From Congregibacter litoralis KT71 (GTDB lineage: Bacteria; Pseudomonadota; Gammaproteobacteria; Pseudomonadales; Halieaceae), in assembly GCF_000153125.2 (NCBI RefSeq), contig NZ_CM002299.1, positions 60,709-124,708 of the forward strand: DNA of 64,000 nucleotides, in the 5' to 3' direction. The first letter of the stretch is position 1, and the number at the start of each line of letters is the position of its first letter. The notes below the pieces were generated by a model, which worked only from the letters and a program-made list of their open reading frames with translations, was not told the DNA's origin and ran no database searches. Positions 51,761 to 61,737 of this stretch are shown piece after piece. A program made the translations under genes and the position numbers.

Positions 51761-54625
51761 TCAGAACTGGATCGTACCACCCAGGAACCAGTACTGGCCC
51801 AGGGGATCGTAGATACCGGGGTAAGTGTTACCGTTCTCACGAGCGGTTACACCCTGGTATACGAAGGGAGGATCTTCGTCCAGCACGTTGTTGATACCGA
51901 AGCGCAGAGTCGCGGTGTCGGTAACAGCCCAGGTTGCTGAGATATCGAAGTAGTTGAAATCGTCGATATCGTTAGGCACGTCGGTGAACTCCTGCGTAGA
52001 TCCAGCGACATGACGCCAGATAATGTTCGCATTCACGTTCCAAGGAGTCGCCCAGGTAGCCTGGAAACGATTCTTCAGATCGGGAGTTGGGATCTGACAT
52101 GCACCACCGTAGGTGCCTTCACAGCCAACCACGCCCGCACCAGGATATTCTTCCTGATCGTAGGCCAGTACAAAGCCCGCGATGTTGGCGATGTTAACGG
52201 TACCCATGTCGCCGATATCGAAGTTGTAGTTGATCTCAACGTCGACACCTTCAACCAGCAAGAAACCGATGTTGGTGCTGGCGGCGTTAATGCCGTTAGT
52301 CGGACTTGCCTGACCCAGCCACAAGGTGTCGAGCTGACCACGATTAACCTGGTCACAGAACGCTGCATCACCCGTCTCGATACACTGGAGGAGAGTCGTC
52401 TCTTCCTGAATACCCTGGATGGCGCCAGTGATTTCGATTTCGTAGTAGTCAACGCTCAGCTGAAGGCCTTCGATGAAGCTAGGCTGCCAGATTGCACCCA
52501 GGGTGTAAGTATCAGCCTCTTCGGGCTCGAGTTCCGTAGAACCACCGCCGGTAGAGTTGTACTGCGCCGCAGGGCTATCTTCCGGACCACCTTGATCCCA
52601 GATTGCGCGAGATACACCGGAACGAGCACACTGCTCAAAGGTGTAGCCGCTCAGGCTGAGGTTGTCGCCCGGGTTGGCCTTATTACAGGGGTCACGGTCC
52701 ATAGCGAACAGACCTGCACTATCCGGCTCAAACAGATCAACAATGTTCGGCGCACGAACGGCGCGCTGGTAGCTACCGCGAACCTTGATGTCGTCGTTGA
52801 TATCCCAGCTGGCAGCAATCTTGTAGGTATCAGTCGTGTTACCCGTGCTGTAGTCAGAGTAGCGGAAACCAAGATCCAGCACCAAAGCCTGCACAAGCGG
52901 CGCATCTTCGATGACAGGAACGCTGGCCTCGAAGTAGATCTCGTTTACGTCGTAACGACCGTCAACGGGAACAGGTACACCGAATCCGCCGGCATCGCCA
53001 CGAGCAGCGTTGTCAGACAAACCATAGGTCAGGCTCTCTTCGCGGTATTCCGCACCGGCAACAATCTCAATACCGCTTTCCGCGAAGGGAGAAGCAATAC
53101 CGTAGTCACCGAGGCTGCCCTGGACATAACCCATCAGAACTTCCTGAGTGGTGCGGCCGTTCTCATAAACTACCTGAGAGAAGTAAGCAGTCGCCTCGTC
53201 AGTAACGCCACCTGTCTGATAGACATTGTAGGGAACACACTCGCTGTTGCCAGACTCACAGCCGATGGTGCCATCATCATTGACAACCGCGTTCAGTGCT
53301 TCTTCAACACGGATCAGGTCAACATAGTTGGTGTTACGGTTGGTCATGTTCACTTCAGCGTACTGATACGACACGTCGTAACGCCAGGAGTCGTTGATGT
53401 CGCCACGAAGACCGAACACACCGCGGTAAGTCGTGTGACGCAGAGCACCCTTACGTGGGCCACCCTCTACGTTACGACGACCGAGAGTTGCGCTGAATCG
53501 ATCATCAGGTGATGTACATCCGGCAACACCCAACTGCTGTGCGGACAGAAGCGGGTTGTCACAGTTCAGGTCATCAAACGTTCGGAAGAACACACCGGAG
53601 GGACCAAACTGCGTGTCGGACTTGGTGTCCATGAACATCAGCTCGGTGTACGCCTCTACGTTCTCGTTGATGTCGTAGTGAGCAAAGGTGCCCATGGTGG
53701 TACGACGATCAGGACGCTGGAAGAAAGACGGCGCGGCAAAGTTAAAGCCGGGGCCACGACCTTCCAGGAACTCGTTTCCTTCGGTGCGGTAGTTGGTGCC
53801 ACCGATGATCCAGGAGCCGGACTGGTTGGTACCGGAACCCAGACACTCGCCGCTGCTTCGTACAGGACAGGCAGAAGTGTCACGAGCCGCCTGTGTAACA
53901 CCTTCGATATCACGATAGGTCAGGAAGGCAGTAGCGTTACCACGACCGTTGTCGAAGTTGCCACCCATGATCATGGTCATGTCGTACTGGTCACCGTCTG
54001 TAGCAGTGCCCGTCGCGAAGGGCTGGCCCGCACGCTCGGCAGCACCGGCTACCAGACCGCCGTCGTTGTCAGCGCGGAATTGACCGGCCTGAACGTCAAG
54101 CTTAATACCTTCGAAATCATCAATCATGATGAAGTTAACAACACCCGCTACAGCGTCGGCGCCGTAGGTGGATGATGCACCACCGGTCAGTACTTCGACG
54201 CGCTCAATCAACTGACCTGGGATCAGGTTGATGTCCGCAGCGTTAGACGCGCTGTTAGGTGAACCAGCAGGCAAACGACGTCCATTCATCAGTACCAGCG
54301 TACGCTGGGAACCGAGGTTACGAAGCTGGAGGGTAGCAGTACCCACGGCTTCAATAGCCTGACCAGACGACTGATCGAGAGAGATAGCTGGAATAGCGGC
54401 GAGGGCATCCTCGACACGAGTCAGGCCGGTGAAGCGAAGCTGTTCCGCATCGAGCTGAGTAACTGGGCTTGAAGAGACGAGGTTGGCACGCTGAATACGC
54501 GAACCGGTTACGACAACTTCTTCTACCAGCTGCTCATCCTGGGCGTTGACCGGAGCCATTCCCATCGCGAACGCTGCGCCGACGGCGGCACTGACCGCCA
54601 TCGTTAGCGGTTTTTTATGCAACAT
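51761..54625 (-). CDS. TonB-dependent receptor, cysteine-pair-rich
   Basis: A 954-residue outer-membrane receptor. Signal peptide to about residue 28 (AVSAAVGAAFAMGMAPVNAQ), TonB-box-like QLVEEVVVTGSRIQRANL, plug domain with LGSQRTLVLMNGRRLPAGSP and ERVEVLTGGASSTYGADAVA, and a long barrel ending in DPLGQYWFLGGTIQF. It belongs to the class with SPVTQLDAEQLRFTG-type plugs frequent in Alteromonadales and Halieaceae. Six cysteine pairs with short spacing lie in barrel loops (e.g. CPVRSSGEC, CESGNSEC, CIETGDAAFC, CEGTYGGAC), suggesting disulfide-closed external loops. The minus-strand TGTGTAATAT near 54700 is a possible extended -10. The gene is monocistronic (terminator behind it), but next to the TPR-oxygenase and -sulfotransferase genes. 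Confidence 0.93.
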   Translation of the reverse strand: MLHKKPLTMAVSAAVGAAFAMGMAPVNAQDEQLVEEVVVTGSRIQRANLVSSSPVTQLDAEQLRFTGLTRVEDALAAIPAISLDQSSGQAIEAVGTATLQLRNLGSQRTLVLMNGRRLPAGSPNSASNAADINLIPGQLIERVEVLTGGASSTYGADAVAGVVNFIMIDDFEGIKLDVQAGQFRADNDGGLVAGAAERAGQPFATGTATDGDQYDMTMIMGGNFDNGRGNATAFLTYRDIEGVTQAARDTSACPVRSSGECLGSGTNQSGSWIIGGTNYRTEGNEFLEGRGPGFNFAAPSFFQRPDRRTTMGTFAHYDINENVEAYTELMFMDTKSDTQFGPSGVFFRTFDDLNCDNPLLSAQQLGVAGCTSPDDRFSATLGRRNVEGGPRKGALRHTTYRGVFGLRGDINDSWRYDVSYQYAEVNMTNRNTNYVDLIRVEEALNAVVNDDGTIGCESGNSECVPYNVYQTGGVTDEATAYFSQVVYENGRTTQEVLMGYVQGSLGDYGIASPFAESGIEIVAGAEYREESLTYGLSDNAARGDAGGFGVPVPVDGRYDVNEIYFEASVPVIEDAPLVQALVLDLGFRYSDYSTGNTTDTYKIAASWDINDDIKVRGSYQRAVRAPNIVDLFEPDSAGLFAMDRDPCNKANPGDNLSLSGYTFEQCARSGVSRAIWDQGGPEDSPAAQYNSTGGGSTELEPEEADTYTLGAIWQPSFIEGLQLSVDYYEIEITGAIQGIQEETTLLQCIETGDAAFCDQVNRGQLDTLWLGQASPTNGINAASTNIGFLLVEGVDVEINYNFDIGDMGTVNIANIAGFVLAYDQEEYPGAGVVGCEGTYGGACQIPTPDLKNRFQATWATPWNVNANIIWRHVAGSTQEFTDVPNDIDDFNYFDISATWAVTDTATLRFGINNVLDEDPPFVYQGVTARENGNTYPGIYDPLGQYWFLGGTIQF

Positions 54626-54881
54626 ATTTAATTCCCCTGTGAAGTGAGATGTTGGCCTTGCCCATACGACTGAAGGCAGGGTTTTACCAACTGCGCCTGA
54701 TATTACACATTCTCAAACAGTGTTGATTGTGAAAAATTCACACGAATGGGTCAAAGAGCAGGCAAGTTTCATGGACTTAGCGTAGACAATTCATGCCCCA
54801 TGAGAGGTATAAAACGGTACGCTGAAGGTAAACCCGTGCTTCTCGACGCTTGTCTCGAAGCCTATAAGGAAGCATAGAGCT

Positions 54882-55364
54882 TCAGTCGACGACCTGCGTG
54901 ACACCAATGCTCTTGTCGACATCGACCAGGGTCATCTTGAAAAAGCCCGCCCAGTTCTTGTTGATAATGACCTCGGGGTTGGCAGGACCGCGGTAGGGAT
55001 AACGACCGGACAGTCGCTGCTTCCAGACCTGGCCGTTCTCCAGGCGGAAAATGGTTTTCCCGGTCCAGCCCGAGAAATCACCCACAATACGACTTCTTAC
55101 CTCGTAGTTCTTTTTTGCCTCGCGCACCTCACTGGTCGCCTGGAGCACCTGCGCGTCTCCTGCGGTGTACTGGATCAGCCACTCCGTGAGGGCATCCAGC
55201 TCCTTACCCGAGAGCTTGTCGAGACCTGTGTTTTCGAACTCTTCCACGGTCATCAGTTTTTTAAAACCGGGAAAGTCGTCTTCGGCGGCGAGGGTGCCGG
55301 ACCCGCCGGCTATAAGAAGTGCACCCAAAAAGACGCGGTTGATGCTGTTGGTAAGGGCAGACAT
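54882..55364 (-). CDS. Small exported protein, unknown function
   Basis: A 160-residue protein with a signal peptide (SINRVFLGALLIAGGSGTLA) ending near residue 27. The mature part begins with acidic and Lys residues (EDDFPGFKKLMTVEEFENTG), contains GKELDALTEWLIQYTAGDAQ and a core VGDFSGWTGKTIFRLENGQV followed by RYPYRGPANPEVIINKNWAG. The end TLVDVDKSIGVTQVVD is plausible for a small beta-barrel (SH3- or OB-like) domain, typical of bacterial exported proteins of unknown role. It does not match a named family that I recognise. It stands alone, divergent from the marC-like gene. Confidence 0.75.
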   Translation of the reverse strand: MSALTNSINRVFLGALLIAGGSGTLAAEDDFPGFKKLMTVEEFENTGLDKLSGKELDALTEWLIQYTAGDAQVLQATSEVREAKKNYEVRSRIVGDFSGWTGKTIFRLENGQVWKQRLSGRYPYRGPANPEVIINKNWAGFFKMTLVDVDKSIGVTQVVD

Positions 55365-55545
55365 AAAGAAACCTGTTAGCTAACGGTGAATAGAGGAAGT
55401 CTAGCAAATGAATCTGCACACCCGACTATACGCTGGCGACTATTCACCGCGTCAGCGCGGGCTCTATACTGATCCCCGCACGTCGGTCTCTACCATTCGA
55501 GGTCCTCGCCGACCCACTTTTAAGAACAACCGCAAGGAATAACGC

Positions 55546-56145
55546 GTGGACACCCTTCTCAGCGCCTTTATCACCCTGGTCCTCGTTATGGATCCCCTGG
55601 GTAACGTGCCGATATTCCTCTCGGTACTCAAGGACGTGGAGGGAAAGCGACGCTATTGGGTTATTTTTCGCGAGCTACTCATCGCCCTCGCCGTATTACT
55701 GCTGTTTCTCTACGGCGGCAGCGCTGCTTTGGAGGCCATGGGGCTGCGACAGGAATCCATCAGCGTCGGCGGTGCGATCATTTTGTTCCTCATCGCGATC
55801 CGCATGATTTTCCCGTCGCCCTACGGACTTCTGGGCGATACCCCGGATGGCGAACCTTTTATTGTGCCCCTGGCGATTCCGGCGGTTGCGGGCCCGTCAT
55901 CCCTGGCCATTGCCATGCTCATGGTCAACACCGACCCCACGCGCATGACGGAGTGGACCATCGCTCTCGTGGGCGCCTGGGCGGTATCCGCCTGCATTCT
56001 GATGACGTCGCCGCTCCTGTTAAAAGCCCTGGGAAACCGCGGACTCATGGCCATGGAGCGCCTCATGGGGATGATTCTGGTGATTATCGCCGTGCAGATG
56101 TTTTTTGAAGGTGTTTCCACCTCACTGCACCTCGTGGGCGAATAA
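55546..56145 (+). CDS. MarC-family inner-membrane protein
   Basis: A 199-residue, six-helix membrane protein of the MarC/YhgN family. LSAFITLVLVMDPLGNVPIF, with the conserved PLGNVP, is the start; EALGLRQESISVGG-like MGLRQESISVGGAIILFLIA follows, then PLAIPAVAGPSSLAIAMLMV with the PAxAGP motif, and the C-terminal helix MILVIIAVQMFFEGV. The GTG start follows AAGGA. The biological function is unknown despite the historical name linked to multiple antibiotic resistance. It converges with the aldolase gene. Confidence 0.92.
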   Translation: MDTLLSAFITLVLVMDPLGNVPIFLSVLKDVEGKRRYWVIFRELLIALAVLLLFLYGGSAALEAMGLRQESISVGGAIILFLIAIRMIFPSPYGLLGDTPDGEPFIVPLAIPAVAGPSSLAIAMLMVNTDPTRMTEWTIALVGAWAVSACILMTSPLLLKALGNRGLMAMERLMGMILVIIAVQMFFEGVSTSLHLVGE

Positions 56146-56167
56146 CAGCTGCCCCCTGGCCGGATAG

Positions 56168-57232
56168 CTAGCGGATTTCCGGCACCAGCTCCCCGGCGTC
56201 ATAGCGCTCCTGCATGGTATCGAGGGACAAGACCTTGATTTTGCTGGCATTTCCCGCGGTTCCGAAAGCCTCATAGCGCGCAATGCAAATATCGCGCATG
56301 GCAACCTGGGTTTCTTTTAGGTACTTACGGGGGTCGAATTCCGCGGGATTGTGGGCGAGAAAACGCCGCACCGCGCCCGTGGACGCGAGACGCAGATCCG
56401 TATCGATGTTGACCTTTCGCACGCCGTGGCGGATCCCTTCCTGAATTTGCTCCACAGGTACGCCGTAGGTCTCGGGAATTTCACCACCGTATTCGTTGAT
56501 GATTTCCAGCCAGTCCTGCGGCACCGATGAGGAACCGTGCATCACAAGATGGGTCCCGGGTATCCGCGCATTGATTTCCTTGATGCGATCAATGGCGAGA
56601 ATGTCCCCCGTGGGAGGCCTGGTGAACTTGTAGGCCCCGTGACTGGTACCACAGGCGATGGCCAGCGCGTCCACTTCCGTGGCTTTTACAAAGGCCGCAG
56701 CCTCCTCAGGGTCGGTCAGCAATTGATCGTGGGTAAGTTTGCCCGCTGCGCCGGAGCCGTCTTCTTCGCCGGCTTCACCGGTCTCCAGGGACCCCAGGCA
56801 ACCGAGCTCGCCCTCAACGGATACGCCACAGGCGTGAGCCATGGCCACCGCGGTGCGGGTCACGTCGACGTTGTAGTCATAGTCCATGGGCGTTTTACCG
56901 TCCTCTCCCAGAGAGCCGTCCATCATCACGGAACTAAAGCCCAGGGCAATGGAGCGCTGGCAGATCGCGGGCGACATGCCGTGATCCTGATGCACTACCA
57001 CGGGAATATGGGGAAACTCGCGCATGGCCGCTTCCATGAGGGCCCGCAGAAAGGGCGCGCCGGCGTATTTCCGGGCGCCGGCGCTGGCCTGCATGATGAC
57101 CGGCGAATCCGTTGCATCCGCCGCTTCCATGATTGCCCGGGTCTGCTCCAGATTGTTGACGTTAAAGGCAGGAACTCCGTAATCATGTTCTGCTGCATGG
57201 TCCAGCAGTTGGCGCAGGCTGATCAAAGCCAT
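56168..57232 (-). CDS. fba: Class II fructose-bisphosphate aldolase
   Basis: A zinc-dependent aldolase (354 residues) of the Calvin-cycle-like subtype used in glycolysis and gluconeogenesis. [20 protein letters not shown] and [20 protein letters not shown] begin it; [20 protein letters not shown] has zinc His and Asp; [10 protein letters not shown] and [13 protein letters not shown] the other metal and phosphate residues; [20 protein letters not shown] follows. The start at 57232 has GGGAG upstream; more than 90 codons of open frame before it are non-coding. It closes the tkt-epd-pgk-fba operon after a 70-base gap. Confidence 0.95.
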   Translation of the reverse strand: MALISLRQLLDHAAEHDYGVPAFNVNNLEQTRAIMEAADATDSPVIMQASAGARKYAGAPFLRALMEAAMREFPHIPVVVHQDHGMSPAICQRSIALGFSSVMMDGSLGEDGKTPMDYDYNVDVTRTAVAMAHACGVSVEGELGCLGSLETGEAGEEDGSGAAGKLTHDQLLTDPEEAAAFVKATEVDALAIACGTSHGAYKFTRPPTGDILAIDRIKEINARIPGTHLVMHGSSSVPQDWLEIINEYGGEIPETYGVPVEQIQEGIRHGVRKVNIDTDLRLASTGAVRRFLAHNPAEFDPRKYLKETQVAMRDICIARYEAFGTAGNASKIKVLSLDTMQERYDAGELVPEIR

Positions 57233-57302
57233 GTGTGCTCTCCCTGAATAATCAAAACGATGGGGTCGGGCGATGGGCGCTGCCCTTGGGGGCCGAGGAG
57301 GC

Positions 57303-58475
57303 TCATTGCTCGAGCGCTCGCTCCTCAAGGACCGCCACCGCCGGCAGCACTTTGCCCTCGACATACTCGAGAAAGGCGCCGCCACCCGTGGATATGTAAG
57401 AGACCTTATCGGCAATGGCAAACTTGTCAATCGCTGCGAGGGTATCGCCACCGCCAGCCAGGGAAAATGCGACGCTGTCCGCAATTGCGCGGGCCAGGGA
57501 CTCCGTACCCCCGGCAAAACTGTCGAATTCAAAAACTCCCACGGGGCCGTTCCAGAGGATGGTGCCGGCGTTTTTCAGAAGATCGCCCATTGCCGCGGCA
57601 GACTCGGGTCCGATATCGAGAATCATGTCCTCGGGACCCACCTCATCCACCGCACAGCGGCGTGGCTCAGCGTCCTCGGCGAAGGCCGTCGCAGTCACGA
57701 CATCTGTGGGCAGAGGGATATGCGTTTTGGCCCCGATGCGCCGGGCCTCATCCAGAAGATCGTGCTCGCAGAGGGACTTGCCCACGGGATGCCCCGCCGC
57801 GGCGAGAAAGGTATTGGCGATACCGCCACCGACAATGAGCTGGTCGACCTTGTCCGAGAGCGCGTCCAGCACCTCAAGCTTCGTGGACACCTTGGACCCG
57901 CCGACGATGGCGACCATGGGCCGGGCGGGGCTGGCTAGAGCTTTCTCCAGCGCCTCCAGTTCGCCCGCGAGGAGCGGACCCGCGCAGGCCTGCGCCGCAA
58001 ATCGCGCGACGCCATGGGTCGACGCCTGAGCGCGATGGGCGGTGCCGAAGGCATCCATCACGAACACATCGCAAAGCGCGGCATAAGCCTTTGCCAGCTC
58101 ATCGGTGTTTTTCTTCTCACCGACGTTAAAGCGGACGTTTTCCAGGAGCACCACCTCACCAGCGTTGACGGTGACGCCCTCGCGCCAGTCCGCCACCAGG
58201 CGCACAGGAAGGTCGAGGAGGGTGCTCAAATGCTCAGCGACGGGCCCCAGGGAAAACTGCTCGTCGTAGTCGCCCTCCACGGGTCTGCCCAGATGCGACA
58301 TGAGCATGACCTGCGCCCCGGCATCCAGGGCTTTTTGAATCGTGGGCACCGCGGCGCGAATGCGCGCATCGGAACTGACCTTGCCATCTTTTACCGGGAC
58401 ATTGAGATCTTCCCGTATCAGCACCCGCTGGCCATCAAGGGAGAGCGCTTCCATACGCTGGACTTTAAGACTCAT
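57303..58475 (-). CDS. pgk: Phosphoglycerate kinase
   Basis: Pgk (390 residues) transfers phosphate between 1,3-bisphosphoglycerate and [18 protein letters not shown] at the start, [53 protein letters not shown] and the C-terminal [20 protein letters not shown] are conserved. The ATG at 58475 follows AGGAG; a longer open frame reaches into epd and is not used. It is four bases behind epd. This order epd-pgk-fba is the standard gammaproteobacterial one. Confidence 0.96.
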   Translation of the reverse strand: MSLKVQRMEALSLDGQRVLIREDLNVPVKDGKVSSDARIRAAVPTIQKALDAGAQVMLMSHLGRPVEGDYDEQFSLGPVAEHLSTLLDLPVRLVADWREGVTVNAGEVVLLENVRFNVGEKKNTDELAKAYAALCDVFVMDAFGTAHRAQASTHGVARFAAQACAGPLLAGELEALEKALASPARPMVAIVGGSKVSTKLEVLDALSDKVDQLIVGGGIANTFLAAAGHPVGKSLCEHDLLDEARRIGAKTHIPLPTDVVTATAFAEDAEPRRCAVDEVGPEDMILDIGPESAAAMGDLLKNAGTILWNGPVGVFEFDSFAGGTESLARAIADSVAFSLAGGGDTLAAIDKFAIADKVSYISTGGGAFLEYVEGKVLPAVAVLEERALEQ

Positions 58476-58479
58476 AGGC

Positions 58480-59502
58480 TTACTTCTCCTGAGGAAGGTC
58501 GGACCAGTAACGGGCGACATCGAGCATCCGGTTGGCGTAGCCCCACTCGTTGTCAAACCAGGTCAGCACCTTGACCAGCCGGCTTCCGCTCACGCGCGTT
58601 TGGCAGGCATCGATAATACTGGAACGAGAATCGCGGTTGAAATCGCAGGAGGCCAGGGGCTCCTCCGTATAACCCAGCACGCCGTTAAAGCCGCCCGCTG
58701 CGGCCTCGCAAAGAGCGCGATTCACATCAGCCACGCTCACATCTTCCTTTGTCACGATCGTAAGATCCATGGCCGAGACGTTGAGGGTGGGCACGCGCAG
58801 GGCCTGGGCAGTAAAGCGCCCCGCCAGCGCCGGCAGAATGCGCTCCACGCCCAGTGCCAGACCCGTATCCACGGGAATGATGGACTGCCCCGCGGCGCGG
58901 GTCTTTCTGAGATCCGTATTGTGATAGGCATCCAGCACCGGCTGGTCATTCATCGCCGAGTGAATCGTGGTGATCGTGCCGTGCTCGATCCCGAAGGCCT
59001 CATCGAGGGCCGCAATAACGGGAACAATCCCGTTGGTGGTACAGGAGGCCGCGGACACCACGCTATGGGCGCCGCGAAGGCTGTGGTGATTGACGCCAAA
59101 AACCACCGTAGCATCCACATCGGGCTCCGCCGGCTGGGAAAACAGTACGCGCCTGGCACCGGCCCTGAGGTGCGCCTCCGCCGTCAGACGGTCCGAAAAA
59201 GCCCCGGAGCATTCCAGCAGCATATCCACGCCGATAGTGCTCCAGTCCAGGTTGCTGACGCTCTCTTCCCGCAGGAGTGTTTTCGCCTGGCCATTGATAC
59301 ACAGGCGATCATCGCGCAACTCAACGGTGCCCGGGAATCGGCCATGGGTGGAGTCATAGCGGGTGAGGTGTGCGACGGTATTGGCGTCCGCCAACTCGTT
59401 GATCGCCACCACCTGCATGGCATCACGGTGCGGGCTTTCCTGGAGGGCACGGAGAAGGGTGCGGCCAATACGCCCGTAACCGTTGATGGCAAGCCGCAGC
59501 AT
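58480..59502 (-). CDS. epd: Erythrose-4-phosphate dehydrogenase (GAPDH fold)
   Basis: A 340-residue GAPDH-family enzyme. [20 protein letters not shown] binds NAD; the catalytic cysteine is in [20 protein letters not shown]. The next stretch [20 protein letters not shown] differs from true GAPDH (which has a THAYTGDQ-like loop) and agrees with E. coli Epd, as does [14 protein letters not shown] at the end. Epd makes 4-phosphoerythronate for pyridoxal phosphate synthesis; some relatives serve as GAPDH. No separate gap gene is in the window. It lies between tkt and pgk, four to five bases from each. Confidence 0.87.
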   Translation of the reverse strand: MLRLAINGYGRIGRTLLRALQESPHRDAMQVVAINELADANTVAHLTRYDSTHGRFPGTVELRDDRLCINGQAKTLLREESVSNLDWSTIGVDMLLECSGAFSDRLTAEAHLRAGARRVLFSQPAEPDVDATVVFGVNHHSLRGAHSVVSAASCTTNGIVPVIAALDEAFGIEHGTITTIHSAMNDQPVLDAYHNTDLRKTRAAGQSIIPVDTGLALGVERILPALAGRFTAQALRVPTLNVSAMDLTIVTKEDVSVADVNRALCEAAAGGFNGVLGYTEEPLASCDFNRDSRSSIIDACQTRVSGSRLVKVLTWFDNEWGYANRMLDVARYWSDLPQEK

Positions 59503-59506
59503 GGGC

Positions 59507-61504
59507 CTAAATAGACTCCAGAACCTCGGTCACCACGGCGCAAACGTTATCCACGGTAAAGCCAAACTGTTCAAACAGCTCGCCCGCCGGGGCGGACTCA
59601 CCAAAGGTACTCATACCGACGATGCGACCATCGAGTCCCACATATTTATGCCAGTAGTCCACGTGGGCCGCCTCGACGGCGACGCGAGCCAGACAATCGC
59701 TGGGCAGCACCGATTCCCGATAGGCCGCGTCCTGCTGCTCAAATACCTCGGGGCAGGGCATGGACACCACGCGGATAGCGCGATCTGCCAGGGCATCAGC
59801 GGCTTTCATAGCCAGGCCCACTTCGGAACCCGTCGCAATCAGGATCGCTTCCGGCGCGCCGTCACAATCGCGGAGTACATAGCCACCCCGGGCAACGTCA
59901 GCGACCTGCTCCGCACTGCGGCCCTGGTGGGGCAGACCCTGACGGGAAAAGACCAGGGCCGAGGGACCGTCCGCGCGTTCCACGGCGGCCTTCCAGCACA
60001 CGGCGGACTCCACGGCGTCACAGGGGCGCCAGGTATGTAGCCCCGGCGTGGCGCGAAGGGCGGTTAACTGCTCCACGGGCTGGTGCGTAGGACCGTCTTC
60101 GCCGAGACCAATGGAGTCATGGGTGTACACAAAAATGCAGCGTTGACGCATTAACGCCGCCATACGCACCGCGTTGCGGGCATATTCCATGAAGATCAGG
60201 AAGGTAGCGCCGTAGGGAATAAACCCCCCGTGCAGGGCGATACCGTTCATGATGGCGGACATACCGAACTCGCGAACACCGTAATAAATGTAGTTGCCCG
60301 CGGCGTCATCGGCGTTTACGCCTTGAGATCCCGACCAGAGAGTCAAATTGGAACCCGCAAGATCCGCAGACCCACCCATCAACTCGGGAAGCAGAGGTCC
60401 CAGGGCATTGATGGCATTTTGCGAGGCCTTGCGGGACGCGATGGATTCGCCCGCGGCCTGACATTCGTTGATATAGGCCTGGGCTTTGGCGGAAAAATCC
60501 GACGGCAACTCGCCTGCAAGCCGCCGCTCGAGCTCTGCGGCCAACTCGGGATGCGCCTCCCGATAGCGGTCCATTGCAGCGTTCCAGCTGGCTTCATGGG
60601 CCTCACCGGCGGCTTTTGCATCCCAGCCGGCGTAGACATCGTCGGGGATTGTGAAGGCATCGTGCTCCCATCCGATGGCTTTACGCGTTGCTGCGATTTC
60701 GTCGGCTCCCAGGGGTGCACCATGGGTTGCGGCGGTGCCTTCTTTATTGGGAGCACCCTTGCCGATCACCGTGCGACAACAGATGAGTGTCGGACGGGAA
60801 CTGTCTGCCCGCGCCGCCTCAGTGGCCGCCTTGATCGCCGCGGGATCATGCCCATCAACGCCGGCAATCACTTGCCAGCCGTAGGCCTCAAAGCGCTTGG
60901 GGGTATCGTCGCTGAACCAGGCCGCAACCTCACCGTCAATGGATATGCCGTTGTCGTCGTAATAGGCGATGAGCTTACCCAACCCCAGAGTTCCGGCCAG
61001 AGAGCAAACCTCATGGGATATACCCTCCATCAGGCAGCCATCTCCCACAAACGCGTAGGTAAAGTGATCAATAACCTCATGGTCACCGCGATTAAACTGC
61101 GCGGCCAGCGCCTTCTCCGCAATCGCCATACCGACGGCGTTGCTGATGCCCTGACCCAGAGGGCCGGTCGTGGTTTCAATGCCCGGCGCGTAACCGTATT
61201 CGGGGTGGCCCGGCGTCTTGCTGTGAAGCTGGCGGAAGTTTCTGAGCTCTTCCATGGGCAGATCGTAGCCCGTCAAATGCAGCAGTGAGTAAATCAGCAT
61301 GGAGCCATGGCCGTTAGAGAGCACAAAGCGGTCACGGTTGGGCCAGTCGGGGTTTTGCGGGTTGTGGCGCAAAAAGCCGTTCCAGAGCACTTCGGCAATA
61401 TCGGCCATTCCCATAGGCGCACCGGGGTGGCCACTGTTGGCCTGCTGAACGGCATCCATGGAAAGAGCGCGAATGGCGTTCGCGAGGTCTGTTTGACGGG
61501 TCAT
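59507..61504 (-). CDS. tktA: Transketolase
   Basis: A thiamine-diphosphate enzyme (665 residues) of the pentose phosphate pathway. [20 protein letters not shown] and [20 protein letters not shown] at the start, the TPP motif [20 protein letters not shown] and [16 protein letters not shown] follow; the middle domain has [20 protein letters not shown] with catalytic histidines and [10 protein letters not shown]; the C-terminal domain begins [20 protein letters not shown]. It heads the operon with epd, pgk and fba. Its promoter is in the 233-base gap shared with the divergent ArsR-methyltransferase gene. AGGA is before the ATG. Confidence 0.96.
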   Translation of the reverse strand: MTRQTDLANAIRALSMDAVQQANSGHPGAPMGMADIAEVLWNGFLRHNPQNPDWPNRDRFVLSNGHGSMLIYSLLHLTGYDLPMEELRNFRQLHSKTPGHPEYGYAPGIETTTGPLGQGISNAVGMAIAEKALAAQFNRGDHEVIDHFTYAFVGDGCLMEGISHEVCSLAGTLGLGKLIAYYDDNGISIDGEVAAWFSDDTPKRFEAYGWQVIAGVDGHDPAAIKAATEAARADSSRPTLICCRTVIGKGAPNKEGTAATHGAPLGADEIAATRKAIGWEHDAFTIPDDVYAGWDAKAAGEAHEASWNAAMDRYREAHPELAAELERRLAGELPSDFSAKAQAYINECQAAGESIASRKASQNAINALGPLLPELMGGSADLAGSNLTLWSGSQGVNADDAAGNYIYYGVREFGMSAIMNGIALHGGFIPYGATFLIFMEYARNAVRMAALMRQRCIFVYTHDSIGLGEDGPTHQPVEQLTALRATPGLHTWRPCDAVESAVCWKAAVERADGPSALVFSRQGLPHQGRSAEQVADVARGGYVLRDCDGAPEAILIATGSEVGLAMKAADALADRAIRVVSMPCPEVFEQQDAAYRESVLPSDCLARVAVEAAHVDYWHKYVGLDGRIVGMSTFGESAPAGELFEQFGFTVDNVCAVVTEVLESI

Positions 61505-61682
61505 GCTGAGTCCTGAGGAGTCGACGCGGGGCGCGCATTATCCGGCAAGCGACGCCGGGGGTAAACCGAGTATCCATGGGCGCTTTTCACAAAGATGGGA
61601 CTTCAGTCAGGAATACTCGGTCCCCCTGTCACGCATTTTTGGCACTCGAGCCCGACCCGGACCATTAAACGCGACGGAAAGT

Positions 61683-61712
61683 AATCTATATCAAAATTCC
61701 TTGATATAGATT
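61683..61712. promoter_or_regulatory. Perfect palindrome, likely ArsR-family operator
   Basis: AATCTATATCAA (61683-61694), six-base spacer AATTCC, then TTGATATAGATT (61701-61712): 12-base arms with no mismatch. The right arm contains TTGATA, the -35 element of the promoter described next, so binding should block transcription of the ArsR-methyltransferase-metK operon. Confidence 0.85.
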
Positions 61713-61728
61713 GAGTTGCTGCTACACT
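61701..61728 (+). promoter_or_regulatory. Promoter of the ArsR-methyltransferase-metK operon
   Basis: TTGATA (61701-61706), 16-base spacer, TACACT (61723-61728) with TGC before it as an extended -10. The ATG at 61738 is only ten bases after the -10, so transcription would begin within two to four bases of the start codon: a nearly leaderless mRNA. The -35 lies in the palindrome's right arm. Confidence 0.65.
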
Positions 61729-61737
61729 CGGCGCCCT

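Noticed and set aside
52010..53512. 500-codon plus-strand open frame inside the receptor gene
   Set aside because: It is antisense to a receptor with intact signal peptide, plug and barrel. Its text is rich in Val, Thr and Arg without domain pattern.
54800..54877. 25-codon plus-strand frame MRGIKRYAEGKPVLLDACLE...
   Set aside because: No ribosome-binding site, no hydrophobic or leader pattern; I considered it as a precursor peptide for the modification enzymes but nothing supports that.
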